Assembly (NCBI RefSeq): GCF_009867135.1
Contig: NZ_CP047226.1
Coordinates: 1,860,001-1,924,000, forward strand
Length of the DNA: 64,000 bases
Source of the DNA: Moraxella osloensis
Lineage (GTDB): Bacteria; Pseudomonadota; Gammaproteobacteria; Pseudomonadales; Moraxellaceae
Direction: 5' to 3'
A program made the translations under genes and the position numbers. Under the pieces are notes generated by a model. That model was not told where the DNA came from, made no database searches, and saw only the letters and a program-made list of their open reading frames with translations. This document shows, one piece after another, positions 44,256 through 54,281 of this stretch; within the stretch, counting starts at the first letter, position 1, and each line of letters starts with the position of its first letter.

Positions 44256-45614
44256 ATGCGTCTGCTCACCGCCATTGACCAGTTATTTATCTTACTTGAA
44301 AATCGCAATCAGCCGATGCACATTGGTGGGCTGTTCTTGTTTGAGATTCCCGATGGCGCAAGCGATACCTTTGTCAGTGATTTGGTGCAGCAGATGGTTA
44401 CGCAAAAGACGCCGCCGAGTTTTCCGTTTAACCAAGTGTTATATCATCTAGCATGGTGGAAAACCGATGAAAACTTTGAAGTCGACCATCATTTTCGCCA
44501 TATCGCCCTGCCAAAACCGGCACGTATCCGTGAGCTATTGACTTACGTGTCCCAGGAGCACAGCAAATTACTCAATCGTGCCAAACCGATGTGGGAATGT
44601 CACATCATCGAGGGGATTGAAGACAATCGTTTTGCGTTGTATTTTAAAATTCATCATTCTATGGTCGATGGGATAGCAGCGATTCGTTTGGTCAAAAAAT
44701 CGCTATCAGAATCGCCAACCGAGCGTATTAGCTTGCCAATTTGGTCGCTAATGACCCGTCATCGTCACCAACTCGATGCGTTGATACCAGAAGATAAATC
44801 CCTTCTGCGTATCGTCAAAGAGCAAGCGCTCGCTATCCCACCCGCCATCAAAGCCTTAGGTAAAAATGTGGTAGAGCGATTTCACAAAGACTACATTACC
44901 ACCACCCAAGCGCCAGATAGCCCCCTCAACCAACCGGTATCAAGCTCACGACGTATCTCTGCGCAATCTTATGAGCTTATTCGTTTTCAAACCATCGCCA
45001 AACATTACGCCGTGACCGTCAATGATGTGATTTTGGCGATTTGTTCGGGCGCGTTACGCCGTTATTTGCTCGATATCAATGGCTTACCCAAAAAACCCTT
45101 GATTGCTTTTGTACCCTTATCACTGCGTGATGACAACGATAGCGCAAGCCAACACGTTGGCAATCAAATTACCTTTATTTTAGCCAATCTTGCCACCCAC
45201 CTTGCCGACCCTGTGGCACGGTTAAAGACGATTAATGGCAGCACCAAAAATAGTAAAAAACGCTTTTCACGGATGAAGCAAGCCTCATCGATTATTTATA
45301 GTGGGGTTGCTTATAGCCGTTCATGGTTGCAGGTACTTACGGGTCTGTTTCCGGATTATCGCGGTTTTAACTTGATTATCTCAAATGTACCAGGCTCGCA
45401 TCAGCCATTGTATTGGCAAGGGGCAAAACTGCAGGCGCTGTATCCTGCCTCGATTGTGCTCAATGACCAAGCGATGAATATCACCTTGTGTACTTACGTG
45501 GATAAAATCGAGTTTTGCATCGTCACCTGTAGCCAAATATTGCCCCATAGCCAACGATTACTCACTTATATGGAAGAGGAAATTAGGCAGTTTGAATCGC
45601 TCATGAGCAATTAG
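44256..45614 (+). CDS. Wax ester synthase / diacylglycerol acyltransferase (WS/DGAT)
   Basis: 452-residue acyl-CoA-dependent O-acyltransferase for storage lipids. Catalytic HHxxxDG is HHSMVDG (His133, His134, Asp138, Gly139). Other family blocks are PMHIGGLFLFE near residue 20, NDVILAICSGALRRYL near 255, PLSLRDD near 286 and ISNVPGSHQPLYWQGAKL near 380. Acinetobacter relatives (AtfA) make wax esters and triacylglycerols. ATG 27 bp after thiG with AAGGACATCCC upstream. Terminates at a bidirectional hairpin. Confidence 0.9.
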   Translation: MRLLTAIDQLFILLENRNQPMHIGGLFLFEIPDGASDTFVSDLVQQMVTQKTPPSFPFNQVLYHLAWWKTDENFEVDHHFRHIALPKPARIRELLTYVSQEHSKLLNRAKPMWECHIIEGIEDNRFALYFKIHHSMVDGIAAIRLVKKSLSESPTERISLPIWSLMTRHRHQLDALIPEDKSLLRIVKEQALAIPPAIKALGKNVVERFHKDYITTTQAPDSPLNQPVSSSRRISAQSYELIRFQTIAKHYAVTVNDVILAICSGALRRYLLDINGLPKKPLIAFVPLSLRDDNDSASQHVGNQITFILANLATHLADPVARLKTINGSTKNSKKRFSRMKQASSIIYSGVAYSRSWLQVLTGLFPDYRGFNLIISNVPGSHQPLYWQGAKLQALYPASIVLNDQAMNITLCTYVDKIEFCIVTCSQILPHSQRLLTYMEEEIRQFESLMSN

Positions 45615-45635
45615 GCTAATGCAAAATTTTACAAT

Positions 45636-45662
45636 AAAAAACGGCAATGACTGCCGTTTTTT
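45636..45662. terminator. Bidirectional terminator between WS/DGAT gene and gltL
   Basis: Eleven-bp stem AAAAAACGGCA / TGCCGTTTTTT with a 5-base loop. Confidence 0.93.
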
Positions 45663-45686
45663 AATGAAATAAACTTTATCTTATCT

Positions 45687-46505
45687 TTAGTGATTTAAGA
45701 TTTTTGACAAGAAATCTTTCGCGCGTTCGCTACGCGCACCGGCAAAGAATTCTTCACGGCTACAGTTTTCAACGATATGACCTTGATCCATAAAGATAAT
45801 ACGGTTGGCGACTTGGCGCGCAAAGCCCATTTCGTGGGTCACACACATCATGGTCATGCCCTCATTAGCAAGCTCAATCATCACCTCAAGCACCTCTTGA
45901 ATCATCTCAGGGTCAAGCGCGGAAGTTGGCTCATCAAATAGCATTGCAATCGGGTCCATACTAAGCGCACGCGCAATTGCTACCCGTTGCTGCTGACCCC
46001 CTGACAATTCGGCAGGGTATTTTTTGGCATGCGCTGACAAACCCACGCGGTCAAGATAACCCAAGCCTTTTTTCTGCGCTTCAGACTGACTACGACCCAA
46101 TACTTTGATTTGTGCTAAGGTCAAATTTTCTAAGACGGATAAATGCGGAAACAGTTCAAAATGCTGAAATACCATCCCTACCCGGCTACGTAGTTTTGGC
46201 AAGTCGGTTTCTTTGGCGCCGACCGATATGCCATCAAGCAAGATTTCACCTTGTTGAAAGGCTTCAAGCCCATTGACGGTTTTGATTAAAGTTGATTTGC
46301 CGCTACCTGATGGACCACAGATGACGGTCACATCGCCTTTGTGCACATGCGCGGTACAGTCGGTCAATACTTGAAAGTCGCCATACCATTTACTGATTTT
46401 GTTGACATTAATCATGATATCGGGACTGGCGTGTCCACTGTTTGATACCAAGCCGCCAAATTCGTTAAGCCAGGTGGTTTCATCAATTTTAGTAACTACT
46501 GACAT
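45687..46505 (-). CDS. gltL: Glutamate/aspartate ABC transporter ATPase
   Basis: 272 aa. Walker A GPSGSGKST, Q-loop VFQHFELFPH, signature LSGGQQQR, Walker [13 protein letters not shown] and H-loop VTHEM. AAAGGA 7 bases before the ATG at 46505 supports this start, giving about 30 more N-terminal residues than most GltL proteins (the usual start is at MINVNKISKWYG). Last gene of the gltIJKL set; powers uptake of acidic amino acids. Confidence 0.92.
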   Translation of the reverse strand: MSVVTKIDETTWLNEFGGLVSNSGHASPDIMINVNKISKWYGDFQVLTDCTAHVHKGDVTVICGPSGSGKSTLIKTVNGLEAFQQGEILLDGISVGAKETDLPKLRSRVGMVFQHFELFPHLSVLENLTLAQIKVLGRSQSEAQKKGLGYLDRVGLSAHAKKYPAELSGGQQQRVAIARALSMDPIAMLFDEPTSALDPEMIQEVLEVMIELANEGMTMMCVTHEMGFARQVANRIIFMDQGHIVENCSREEFFAGARSERAKDFLSKILNH

Positions 46506-46530
46506 GTTATTTTCCTTTATTCAATATTGA

Positions 46531-47202
46531 TTAAGCCATGCGAAAGCGTTTGCGTAGGTGGTTGACAGCGGTCGATGCGGTTAGACTGACCACAAAATAA
46601 AACGCCCCTGCCAGCAAGATATAGGGGGTGAGTAACCCCATCAAGTCACCGCGCACGTACGAGGCTCGGAAGAAATCCACCAAGCCAATCGCAAACACCA
46701 AGGTGGTATCTTGGAACAAAATAATCGACTGCTGTAGCAGTAGCGGAAACATCTTGCGAAACGCTTGTGGCAAAATAATAAAGCGCATGGTCTGCCCATA
46801 AGTCATACCCAAGGCTTTAGCGGCATTGACCTGCCCTTTGCCAATCGACTGGATACCCGCACGTACAATCTCAGAAAAATACGCGGCTTCAAACACCATA
46901 AATGCCACCACGCACGAAGTGAACGCAGTATCCAACGTCAAATACGTGCCTGTCACCAAGTTATACACCATCGGCACAGCAAAATAAAACCAAAGCAATA
47001 CCAGTAGCAGCGGCACTGAACGGAAAAAGTTGACATACAGCTTGGCAGGCACGGCTAAAATTTTTATCCCTGACAACCGCATCAAGGCTAAAATCGTACC
47101 CAGCGCCAAACCGCCAATGATAGCTAAAAACAACACTTTGAAGGTGATCCATAAGCCACCCATCAACCCTGGCATTGCGGCTTGTAATTCCATCATATTC
47201 AT
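46531..47202 (-). CDS. gltK: Glutamate/aspartate ABC transporter permease GltK
   Basis: 223 aa, about five membrane helices. The EAA loop ALGMTYGQTMRFIILPQAFR contacts the ATPase. ATG overlaps the gltJ stop by four bases (ATGA), so coupled translation. Partner of GltJ in the inner membrane. Confidence 0.92.
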   Translation of the reverse strand: MNMMELQAAMPGLMGGLWITFKVLFLAIIGGLALGTILALMRLSGIKILAVPAKLYVNFFRSVPLLLVLLWFYFAVPMVYNLVTGTYLTLDTAFTSCVVAFMVFEAAYFSEIVRAGIQSIGKGQVNAAKALGMTYGQTMRFIILPQAFRKMFPLLLQQSIILFQDTTLVFAIGLVDFFRASYVRGDLMGLLTPYILLAGAFYFVVSLTASTAVNHLRKRFRMA

Positions 47203-47945
47203 GCGCCACCCCCATCGATTTGACCTTTGATGCGTAATTTTTTCTCAAGCCAAGTCATAAAATAAATCAACACCAAATTAAACAATAAATAAATAATCGT
47301 GGTAAAGGTATACACTTCGATATTGTTCTGGGTATATTCACTGATAGTTTTGGTTTGGCTAATCAGCTCAGTAACCCCGACCAATGAAGCGACCGAGGCA
47401 TTCTTAAAACAGTTGGTAAGCTCAGAGCTCATCGGTGGCAGAATCACCCGAAACGCCTGTGGCAAGACGATATGGCGATACGTCTGTGGCAAGGTAAACC
47501 CGAGCGCATAGGCAGCATTGATTTGCCCTTTTGGCAACGATTCAATGCCCGTACGCACTTGCTCAGCGATGCGCGCAGCTGTAAATAACCCAAGACCAAG
47601 ACTTGCCGAAATCACCGCCGAGGTATTTGGGTCCAACTCCTGAAACCACCATTTTTGTAAGGCAGGTGTCAGCCAAGTAGGTGCCACATAAAACCAAAAG
47701 AATAACTGTATTAATAACGGAATGTTACGAAAAAAACTCACATAAGCCGTACCAATCGCTCTGGCAGTTTTGTTTGGTAAAGTACGCATAATACCTAAAA
47801 TCGTACCGATAATTAAGGCAATCAGCCAGCCACTGCCGCCAATGACCAACAGCCATTTAAAGCCTGTCAATAGCCACTGCCAGTAGACTTCGTTGCCTAC
47901 GCCTGTTGGTTGCAGCAACACGCCCCAATTCCAACTATAATTCAT
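47199..47945 (-). CDS. gltJ: Glutamate/aspartate ABC transporter permease GltJ
   Basis: 248 aa from the ATG at 47945 (start MNYSWNWGVLLQ matches GltJ; GGGGGTGG lies 4-11 bases upstream); the open frame extends to 47972. Five or so helices and an EAA loop YALGFTLPQTYRHIVLPQAF. Second gene of the set, separated from gltI by a spacer with a hairpin that may limit read-through. Confidence 0.92.
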   Translation of the reverse strand: MNYSWNWGVLLQPTGVGNEVYWQWLLTGFKWLLVIGGSGWLIALIIGTILGIMRTLPNKTARAIGTAYVSFFRNIPLLIQLFFWFYVAPTWLTPALQKWWFQELDPNTSAVISASLGLGLFTAARIAEQVRTGIESLPKGQINAAYALGFTLPQTYRHIVLPQAFRVILPPMSSELTNCFKNASVASLVGVTELISQTKTISEYTQNNIEVYTFTTIIYLLFNLVLIYFMTWLEKKLRIKGQIDGGGA

Positions 47946-47991
47946 TGCCACCCCCAAAATCCTGTCTAGCAAATTGATTTACCCAAAAACT

Positions 47992-48034
47992 AAAACTGAC
48001 GTAACCACAATTGATAGGTGATGACGTCAGTTTT
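47992..48034 (-). terminator. Intercistronic hairpin between gltI and gltJ
   Basis: Perfect 11-bp stem AAAACTGACGT / ACGTCAGTTTT with a 21-base loop; on the minus strand followed by TAGTTTTTGG. Likely a partial terminator or 3-prime mRNA stabiliser that raises gltI over gltJKL, as is common for binding-protein genes. Confidence 0.6.
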
Positions 48035-48081
48035 ATGTTGGATAGTAACCTTCCTAACCTAGTTTGTTGTTATCCCATCAA

Positions 48082-49161
48082 CTAAGGTTTTGTTGCACTT
48101 GCAATTGCATTGCTTGCAGATGCCACAGCGGTTGCCACATTACTAGCGCCCGTTGCTACGGCATTGACGGTAGCAGATGCGGCTGTATTAGCAACGTCTT
48201 TTGGTTGCGGGCGGTCATGTGGGTTTGCGAACAAGGCTTTTAAGTTGTCAGACATTGGGAAGTTCAAGTTGATGTTTTTTGGTGGAATCGGTGACATGAA
48301 CCATTTTTTGTAGATGTCGTTGATTTCACCTGATGAATAAGTCGCAACCAACGCATCATCGACTACTTTTTTGAATTCACTATCGCCTTTACGCATCATA
48401 CAGCCGTAAATTTCATACGATTGTGGGGTACCAACAATGACCCATTTGTTTGGATCTTTGGCTTTGGCTTTTTCACCCGCGAGCAGTACGTCATCCATCA
48501 TAAAGGCCGCCGCACGACCGCTTTCTAACATCAAGAAAGATTCGCCGTGGTCTTTGGCAGAAATGATGTTAATGCCCATTTTTTTGTCATCGTTGAGTTT
48601 TTTGATAAGACGCTCAGAGGTAGTACCTGCGGTAGTCACTAAGGTTTTGCCTTTTAAATCCGCAAAATCTTTGATACCTGAATCTTTAGCCGTTAATAAG
48701 CGCGTACTAATCTGAAAGAAACCGTTTGAGAAAGCCACTTGTTTTTGGCGCTCTTCATTGTTAGTGGTTGAACCACACTCTAAGTCAACCGTACCATTTT
48801 GTACCAATGGGATACGGGTCTGTGAGGTTACGAGGTTGTAACGCACTTTAAGGTCTGGCATATTCAATTGTTTTTTGACTGCATCAACAATTTTTAATTG
48901 TAGGTCATGGGCATAACCCACAGGTTGGTTTGGCGTACCTGCGATATAAGAAAATGGAATTGAGGAATCACGGTAACCCAGTACGATTTCCCCTGATTTT
49001 TTAATTTTATCGAGCGTTTTTTCACCAGTAGCTGCTGCCGCTGGCTGGCTACCTTCAGTCCCTGCCGCTTTGTTGTCGCTGGCTTTGTTACAACCTGCAA
49101 GACCTAATGCCATAATAGCAACGGTTGCTAAGGCGATTGGCTTTTTAGAGATTAAAATCAT
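48082..49161 (-). CDS. gltI: Glutamate/aspartate ABC transporter substrate-binding lipoprotein
   Basis: 359 aa of the bacterial extracellular solute-binding family 3: GEIVLGYRDSSIPFSYI near residue 56, TSQTRIPLVQNGTVDLECG near 110 and DFADLKGKTLVTTAGTTS near 165. The signal peptide ends in lipobox LAGC (Cys24), unlike the freely soluble GltI of E. coli, so it is probably membrane-tethered. The last 45 residues are an Ala/Thr/Val/Ser-rich low-complexity tail not usual in the family. First gene of the glt set. Confidence 0.9.
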   Translation of the reverse strand: MILISKKPIALATVAIMALGLAGCNKASDNKAAGTEGSQPAAAATGEKTLDKIKKSGEIVLGYRDSSIPFSYIAGTPNQPVGYAHDLQLKIVDAVKKQLNMPDLKVRYNLVTSQTRIPLVQNGTVDLECGSTTNNEERQKQVAFSNGFFQISTRLLTAKDSGIKDFADLKGKTLVTTAGTTSERLIKKLNDDKKMGINIISAKDHGESFLMLESGRAAAFMMDDVLLAGEKAKAKDPNKWVIVGTPQSYEIYGCMMRKGDSEFKKVVDDALVATYSSGEINDIYKKWFMSPIPPKNINLNFPMSDNLKALFANPHDRPQPKDVANTAASATVNAVATGASNVATAVASASNAIASATKP

Positions 49162-49528
49162 CCTATGATCCTTGTCGTATGATACGTTCTTAGTTAATCT
49201 TTTCGCTGTGTGGCTGTCAATGCCAAATCGAGTGAAAAGACTCCCCCCATCTCTTTGTGTTTATCCTTCCCTGTCCTTTATTATCCCTCATCGCACCCAT
49301 TAAAATCTTGCAAAACCTTGCACAATGACTGATAAAAAATAGTTTAGGATACTCAAAAGATTTAAAATGTGTGTTTATAGTAATTTACTTGTCTGTGTTG
49401 TGACAATAGATTTACAAAAAATATTTTTTCATCATCGACAATTTTTTTATCATTTTTTTGCTATTTTCTATTTTATCCCCATTTATAGCTCAATAAATTG
49501 ATTAAAATTCACTTAAGATAGGTTATTT
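49162..49528. other. Divergent spacer between gltI and hslO
   Basis: AT-rich, particularly 49370-49470. It must hold promoters for both genes, but no convincing hexamer pair or operator was identified. No gene. Confidence 0.55.
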
Positions 49529-50464
49529 ATGACAACAGCGACTCAAGCACTTCACGATTTTGATATGCGCCAACGTTTTTATTTTGACAAAAGCCCCGTA
49601 CGCGGTGACGTGGTACGCATCAAAGACAGCCTGCAGACGATATTGCAGCAAAAAGATTACCCAGTTGCCCTGCAAAAACTACTGGGGGAAATGTTGGTTG
49701 CGGCAAGCTTGCTGATTGGTACCTTAAAAATTGAAGGTCGTCTATCCATTCAATTGCAAAATTCAAGTGCAGCCGTGGATACTGAAGAGGACAGCTTAAC
49801 TTGGGCGATGGCAGAGTGCGACCACCAAGGTCACATCCGCGGTCTTGCAGAGTGGACAGGCACGTGGCAATCTGCGCAAACGGCGAATGATGCCTTTGCC
49901 AAACTCGGTAAAGTCGGTGAAGGGGTATTATTTATTAATATCCAACCTGATGCCACGTATGGCACACAAGCAGAAGGCTATCAAGGCATCGTTGAGCGTG
50001 TGGCGGATAACTTAGCGGATTGTTTGGCACACTATCAGCAGCAATCCGTACAGATTCCTACTTTAATCAACTTGGCTTGTGATGGTGAACAAGCGGGCGG
50101 TATCGTGCTGCAGTTGCTACCACGTACCACAGAAGAAGAGTATGAGACGGTGGACAATGACTTGTTCCCTCGCTTAAAAATCTTAACCAAAACGCTAAAA
50201 GCTGAAGAATTAACCACTTTGCCAGCCGATGAAATTTTATATCGCTTGTATCATGAAGAAGACGTGGTGACGGCTGAACCTATGCCGTTGACCTTTGCTT
50301 GTACTTGCTCACAGCAGAAAAGTGAATCAGCAATTTTTCAGTTGGGCAAACCAGCTGCATTAGAAATTGCTAATGAGCATGGGGATGAATTGGCGTTAGA
50401 TTGTGGTTTCTGCGGACATGTTTACCGTTTTGATCACAAAGATATTGAAATGATTTTTGCTTAA
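49529..50464 (+). CDS. hslO: Redox-regulated chaperone Hsp33
   Basis: Holdase activated by oxidation of a zinc centre. 311 aa. N-terminal core (YFDKSPVRGDVVRIKDSL near 18, LGEMLVAASLL near 51) and C-terminal zinc Cys residues CTC in FACTCSQQ and CGFC in LDCGFCGH. Between them runs the usual linker with ELTTLPADEILYRLYHEE. Closed by a strong terminator. Confidence 0.95.
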   Translation: MTTATQALHDFDMRQRFYFDKSPVRGDVVRIKDSLQTILQQKDYPVALQKLLGEMLVAASLLIGTLKIEGRLSIQLQNSSAAVDTEEDSLTWAMAECDHQGHIRGLAEWTGTWQSAQTANDAFAKLGKVGEGVLFINIQPDATYGTQAEGYQGIVERVADNLADCLAHYQQQSVQIPTLINLACDGEQAGGIVLQLLPRTTEEEYETVDNDLFPRLKILTKTLKAEELTTLPADEILYRLYHEEDVVTAEPMPLTFACTCSQQKSESAIFQLGKPAALEIANEHGDELALDCGFCGHVYRFDHKDIEMIFA

Positions 50465-50548
50465 TTTAAAGGCTTGCATAGCTACCTTTACATCATTTAA
50501 AGTTGCGCAATATTGGTTACGCTTCTAGTCGATGTGATAGCCAAAACT

Positions 50549-50584
50549 AATACCAAAGTTACAAGTTAACTTTGGTATTTTTTT
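50549..50584 (+). terminator. Terminator of hslO
   Basis: Thirteen-bp stem AATACCAAAGTTA / TAACTTTGGTATT with a 5-base loop and T-run. Confidence 0.9.
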
Positions 50585-50697
50585 GCATATTTGATAAGTT
50601 ATAAACATCGGGTTTGCGATAACTTAAGTTAAGCTTGATAAGTTTTAGATTAAAAATTTATTAGGAAAATAATATAATAGAAAATAAGGATATCGTT

Positions 50698-50919
50698 ATG
50701 TCAGTGGCAAAAAATATTGAAATTAGCAGCAGCTCAACGGTAAGTTTTGAAGATGCAATCAAAAAAGGCATTGCACAAGTCAACAAAACGGTTAATAACG
50801 TGGAAGGTGCTTGGATTAAAGAGCAAAAAGTACGCATTAGCGATGGTAATATCACTAGCTATAACGTGATGATGATTGTTAGCTTTGTAATTGAAGATGA
50901 CAGCACTGATTTAAAATAA
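50698..50919 (+). CDS. Dodecin-family flavin-binding protein
   Basis: 73-residue small protein that in relatives forms a dodecameric shell storing flavins. Family pattern: VAKNIEISSSSTVSFEDAI, NVEGAWIKEQKVRISDGNI with the flavin-stacking Trp and the final strand VMMIVSFVIED. AAGGA upstream of the ATG. Monocistronic. Confidence 0.88.
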   Translation: MSVAKNIEISSSSTVSFEDAIKKGIAQVNKTVNNVEGAWIKEQKVRISDGNITSYNVMMIVSFVIEDDSTDLK

Positions 50920-50936
50920 AGATTTTATTTATCCAT

Positions 50937-50966
50937 AAAAAAACCCCGCCTAGGCTGGGGTTTTTT
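50937..50966. terminator. Bidirectional terminator between dodecin gene and topA
   Basis: AAAAAACCCC / GGGGTTTTTT stem with a GCCTAGGCT loop, itself partly paired; T-runs on both strands. Confidence 0.92.
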
Positions 50967-50977
50967 GTTGGTTGCCA

Positions 50978-53725
50978 TTATTCTTCCACCCATTTGCCTT
51001 TACGATAAACCAAGGCAAATTTAGTGGCTTTGCCGTCTTTTTCTGAGCCGATATATTGCTCAGCATTTTTACGGCTCCAACGCAAAATCGTAGGATTGCC
51101 CTCATTATCGGTATCTGGCGCGCTAAATAAATACTGGAATTTATCTTCCAACTGATCTTGTATCGCGCGTAACTCTGACAGTTTTGGTGGGCGCGTCTCC
51201 CGCACTTTGGGAAATTTTGACGCTGCCAAAAATAATCCTGCTGCCCCTTCACGCAAAATATAATGGTCATCAAATTTTTGCGACTTGAGTTCTGGCATAG
51301 GGATTGCGGTCATGCGTGGCGGCGCTGCATCGCCATTTTTGAGCACTTTACGGGTATTATCACACTGCTGACAGGCAAAATAGGCACCAAAACGCCCAGT
51401 TTTGAGCACCATTTGCCCATCGCATTTATCACAGGGTATGGTAGGCACATCATCATTGCCTGCGGTTTCAAAGACCCCTTTTTCTAATAGATAGCCATCA
51501 CAATCAGGATTGTTACCACACACATGGAGTTTTAACCCGCCATCGACGATGTACCCATCCATCGCGGTATGGCATTTCGGGCAGCGTTTTTTCTCAAGTA
51601 GCGCTTGGATTTCGTCGTTGTTGTCCGCGTCGTCCTCACCGAGATTCTGGCTCTCTTTACTGGTTTGACTATGAAAAGCTTCTACAGGCATCAAGTTTTT
51701 GGTGCCTTTACAACGCTCTTTGGGGGGTAAATTATAGCCGGTACAACCTAAAAACACCCCTGTTGAACCGGTACGGATCTGCATTGAGCGCTGACATAGG
51801 TCACAATGAATATCTGGAACATCAGTTGGGTCATTGGGCTTCATGCCGTCTTCATCTTTGGCACGTTCTAACTTGCCTTTAAAATCGCCATAAAAATCAT
51901 CCAGCACTTTTTTCCAGTTTTGCTGACCTTCAGCGACTTCATCTAGGTTTTCTTCAAGCCCTGCGGTAAAAGCATAATCCATCAAATGCGGAAAGCTGTT
52001 GACCAATCTGTCAGTGACGATATCACCCATCTTTTCGGCGAATAAACGTTTGTTTTCTACCTTGACATACCCACGTTCTTGAATGGTTGAGATGATAGAA
52101 GCATACGTGGAAGGACGACCAATCCCACGTTTTTCCAGTTCTTTGACTAAGCTTGCTTCAGTATAACGCGCCGGTGGCTTGGTAAAATGTTGGGTAGGCT
52201 CGATACTATCGACCACCAATTTTTCTCCGATTTTTACATCAGGTAATAGGTTGTCTTCATTTTTGGCAGGGGGCTGTACTTTGGTATAGCCATCAAAGGT
52301 CATCACGCGACCTTTGGCTCTAAGCTCAATCTCGCCGGCATTGACAATTAACGTCATGGATTGGTACTGCGCAGGTGGCATCTGACACGCCACGAACTGG
52401 CGCCAAATCAGTTCATATAAACGCTGGGCATCGCGCTCCATGTCTTTTAGCGAGGCAGATTGCACCAAGACGTCTGAGGGGCGAATCGCTTCGTGCGCTT
52501 CTTGGGCGTTTTGCTTGTTGCCATACACATTGGGCGATTTTGGGACATATTTTGCGCCGTATTGCTTGTCAATAAAACCGCGCACACTGGTGAGTGCATC
52601 CGCTGACAAAAAAGTACTGTCGGTTCGCATATAGGTGATATGACCTGCTTCATACAGGCGCTGAGCCAGCATCATGGTTTTTTTGACTGGAAAACCAAGG
52701 CGAGTACTGGCGGCTTGCTGCAGTGTCGAGGTGATAAAAGGTGCAGCGGGTTTTGATTGGGTGGGTTTTTCTTCCCGATCCGCTACGATAAAATCTGACT
52801 GTTCAAGCAGCGCAACAATCGCATTGGTCTGTTCTTCGTTTTTTAGTTCAAGGGGTTTGCCCGATTTTTTTACCGCTTCTAGGCGAATGGTCTCTTGTTT
52901 GGCTTGCTGACTGTGGGTATTGCTATGGATTTCCCAATACTCCACTGGAGTAAAAGCACGAATTTCACGTTCACGCTCCACCACTAGACGCGTGGCGACA
53001 GATTGTACTCGCCCTGCAGACAGTCCGCGCGCTACTTTTTGCCATAGCAATGGCGATACCATGAAACCAACGACACGGTCTAAAAATCGTCTGGCTTGCT
53101 GCGCGTTGACACGGTCATAGTTGAGCTTGGTGGGACTTTTAAAGGCATTTTGAATCGCATTTTTAGTGATTTCGTTAAATACCACACGGCTGTATTTGTC
53201 ATCACTGCCGCCGATGACTTCTTTGAGATGCCAGGCAATCGCTTCCCCTTCTCTATCCAAGTCGGTTGCAAGATAAATTTCTTTGGCGTCTTTGGCGAGG
53301 GATTTTAATTCTTTAATCACTTTAACTTTGCTGGGTAGAATTTCATAATGTGCCACCCAGTCGTGCTCGGGGTCAATGCCCATACGCCGTACCAAGGCTT
53401 GCTGCGCTTTTTGCTCTTTGGTGAGCTTGGTATCCGATTTATCATCGGTTTTTGCTGCGCCAGAACCCGACACAGGTAAATCACGCACATGCCCCACACT
53501 AGAGCGGACGATAAAATCATTTCCCAGATACTTATTGATGGTTTTGGCTTTGGCAGGGGATTCCACAATCACTAAGGCTTTGCCTTGCCCCGACGTTTTA
53601 GGCGCTGTTTTTGATGTGGCTGTTGATTTGGGCGCGGCGGCTTTTTCGGCGGCTTTGGTATCTATTTTTGTATCAGCCGTATCCGTGGTTTTGGTTGATT
53701 TTCTCGCTGTCGGTGTTTTACTCAT
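50978..53725 (-). CDS. topA: DNA topoisomerase I
   Basis: Relaxes negative supercoils. 915 aa. Toprim [18 protein letters not shown] near 51 and [14 protein letters not shown]. Active-site Tyr in [32 protein letters not shown] (written in part) and three C-terminal zinc modules (CDLC, CPKC, CDKC with their partners). The first 48 residues are a low-complexity Thr/Lys/Ala tail ([19 protein letters not shown]) not found in E. coli TopA. Minus-strand neighbour genes at 53773 and 54282 (orphan ParA) lie upstream. Confidence 0.96.
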   Translation of the reverse strand: MSKTPTARKSTKTTDTADTKIDTKAAEKAAAPKSTATSKTAPKTSGQGKALVIVESPAKAKTINKYLGNDFIVRSSVGHVRDLPVSGSGAAKTDDKSDTKLTKEQKAQQALVRRMGIDPEHDWVAHYEILPSKVKVIKELKSLAKDAKEIYLATDLDREGEAIAWHLKEVIGGSDDKYSRVVFNEITKNAIQNAFKSPTKLNYDRVNAQQARRFLDRVVGFMVSPLLWQKVARGLSAGRVQSVATRLVVEREREIRAFTPVEYWEIHSNTHSQQAKQETIRLEAVKKSGKPLELKNEEQTNAIVALLEQSDFIVADREEKPTQSKPAAPFITSTLQQAASTRLGFPVKKTMMLAQRLYEAGHITYMRTDSTFLSADALTSVRGFIDKQYGAKYVPKSPNVYGNKQNAQEAHEAIRPSDVLVQSASLKDMERDAQRLYELIWRQFVACQMPPAQYQSMTLIVNAGEIELRAKGRVMTFDGYTKVQPPAKNEDNLLPDVKIGEKLVVDSIEPTQHFTKPPARYTEASLVKELEKRGIGRPSTYASIISTIQERGYVKVENKRLFAEKMGDIVTDRLVNSFPHLMDYAFTAGLEENLDEVAEGQQNWKKVLDDFYGDFKGKLERAKDEDGMKPNDPTDVPDIHCDLCQRSMQIRTGSTGVFLGCTGYNLPPKERCKGTKNLMPVEAFHSQTSKESQNLGEDDADNNDEIQALLEKKRCPKCHTAMDGYIVDGGLKLHVCGNNPDCDGYLLEKGVFETAGNDDVPTIPCDKCDGQMVLKTGRFGAYFACQQCDNTRKVLKNGDAAPPRMTAIPMPELKSQKFDDHYILREGAAGLFLAASKFPKVRETRPPKLSELRAIQDQLEDKFQYLFSAPDTDNEGNPTILRWSRKNAEQYIGSEKDGKATKFALVYRKGKWVEE

Positions 53726-53772
53726 GTTGGGTTCACAAAATCATTAAAAAGGGTAAGTTAAAATACGAAAAG

Positions 53773-54273
53773 TTAGTTATTCTGCACCAATTTGGCATAA
53801 TCATGCAATTTACTTTTTAACATGATTAGGTCTTTTTCGGTGGTTTCAAGTTCTGATTTCATGCCCAGTTGGCTATTTTCTTGCCAATAAATACACACAA
53901 AATTGGCTTTACAGCTTAAACCTTTAACGGTTGTTGCGATGGATGCCGGTAAATCCACCTCCCGATTATCGAGCGCAAAATTAGCGGGATAATGCCCGGT
54001 AAAGGGCCGCCATTTGCCCTCAATCACTTGATAATCACAGGGGCGCATCTTCGCGTCCTCAATCACCACGCCGTACTGCGCCATCATGCCTTTACCGCGT
54101 TCGCCTGTATCGCCGATAATCCAATCAGGGCATGCGCCCAGTTTTGGCTGCACGCCCACGCGTCTGGCTGCCATGCGCAGATTATCACGCATGGTCTCGC
54201 GAGCAGATGGTTTTAACCCCATGATACTACCGACAATAAACACCCCGATGGCGATGGCTATCCATATTCCCAT
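53773..54273 (-). CDS. Uncharacterised single-pass membrane protein
   Basis: 166 aa. One N-terminal membrane helix (MGIWIAIAIGVFIVGSIMG), then a cytosolic or periplasmic domain with GACPDWIIGDTGERGKGMMA near 45 and YQVIEGKWRPFTGHYP near 80, and a C-terminal coiled-coil-like stretch (TTEKDLIMLKSKLHDYAKL). Family not recognised. It starts 8 bp after the ParA-like gene ends, so both are probably one transcript. Confidence 0.65.
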   Translation of the reverse strand: MGIWIAIAIGVFIVGSIMGLKPSARETMRDNLRMAARRVGVQPKLGACPDWIIGDTGERGKGMMAQYGVVIEDAKMRPCDYQVIEGKWRPFTGHYPANFALDNREVDLPASIATTVKGLSCKANFVCIYWQENSQLGMKSELETTEKDLIMLKSKLHDYAKLVQNN

Positions 54274-54281
54274 TGATTATA

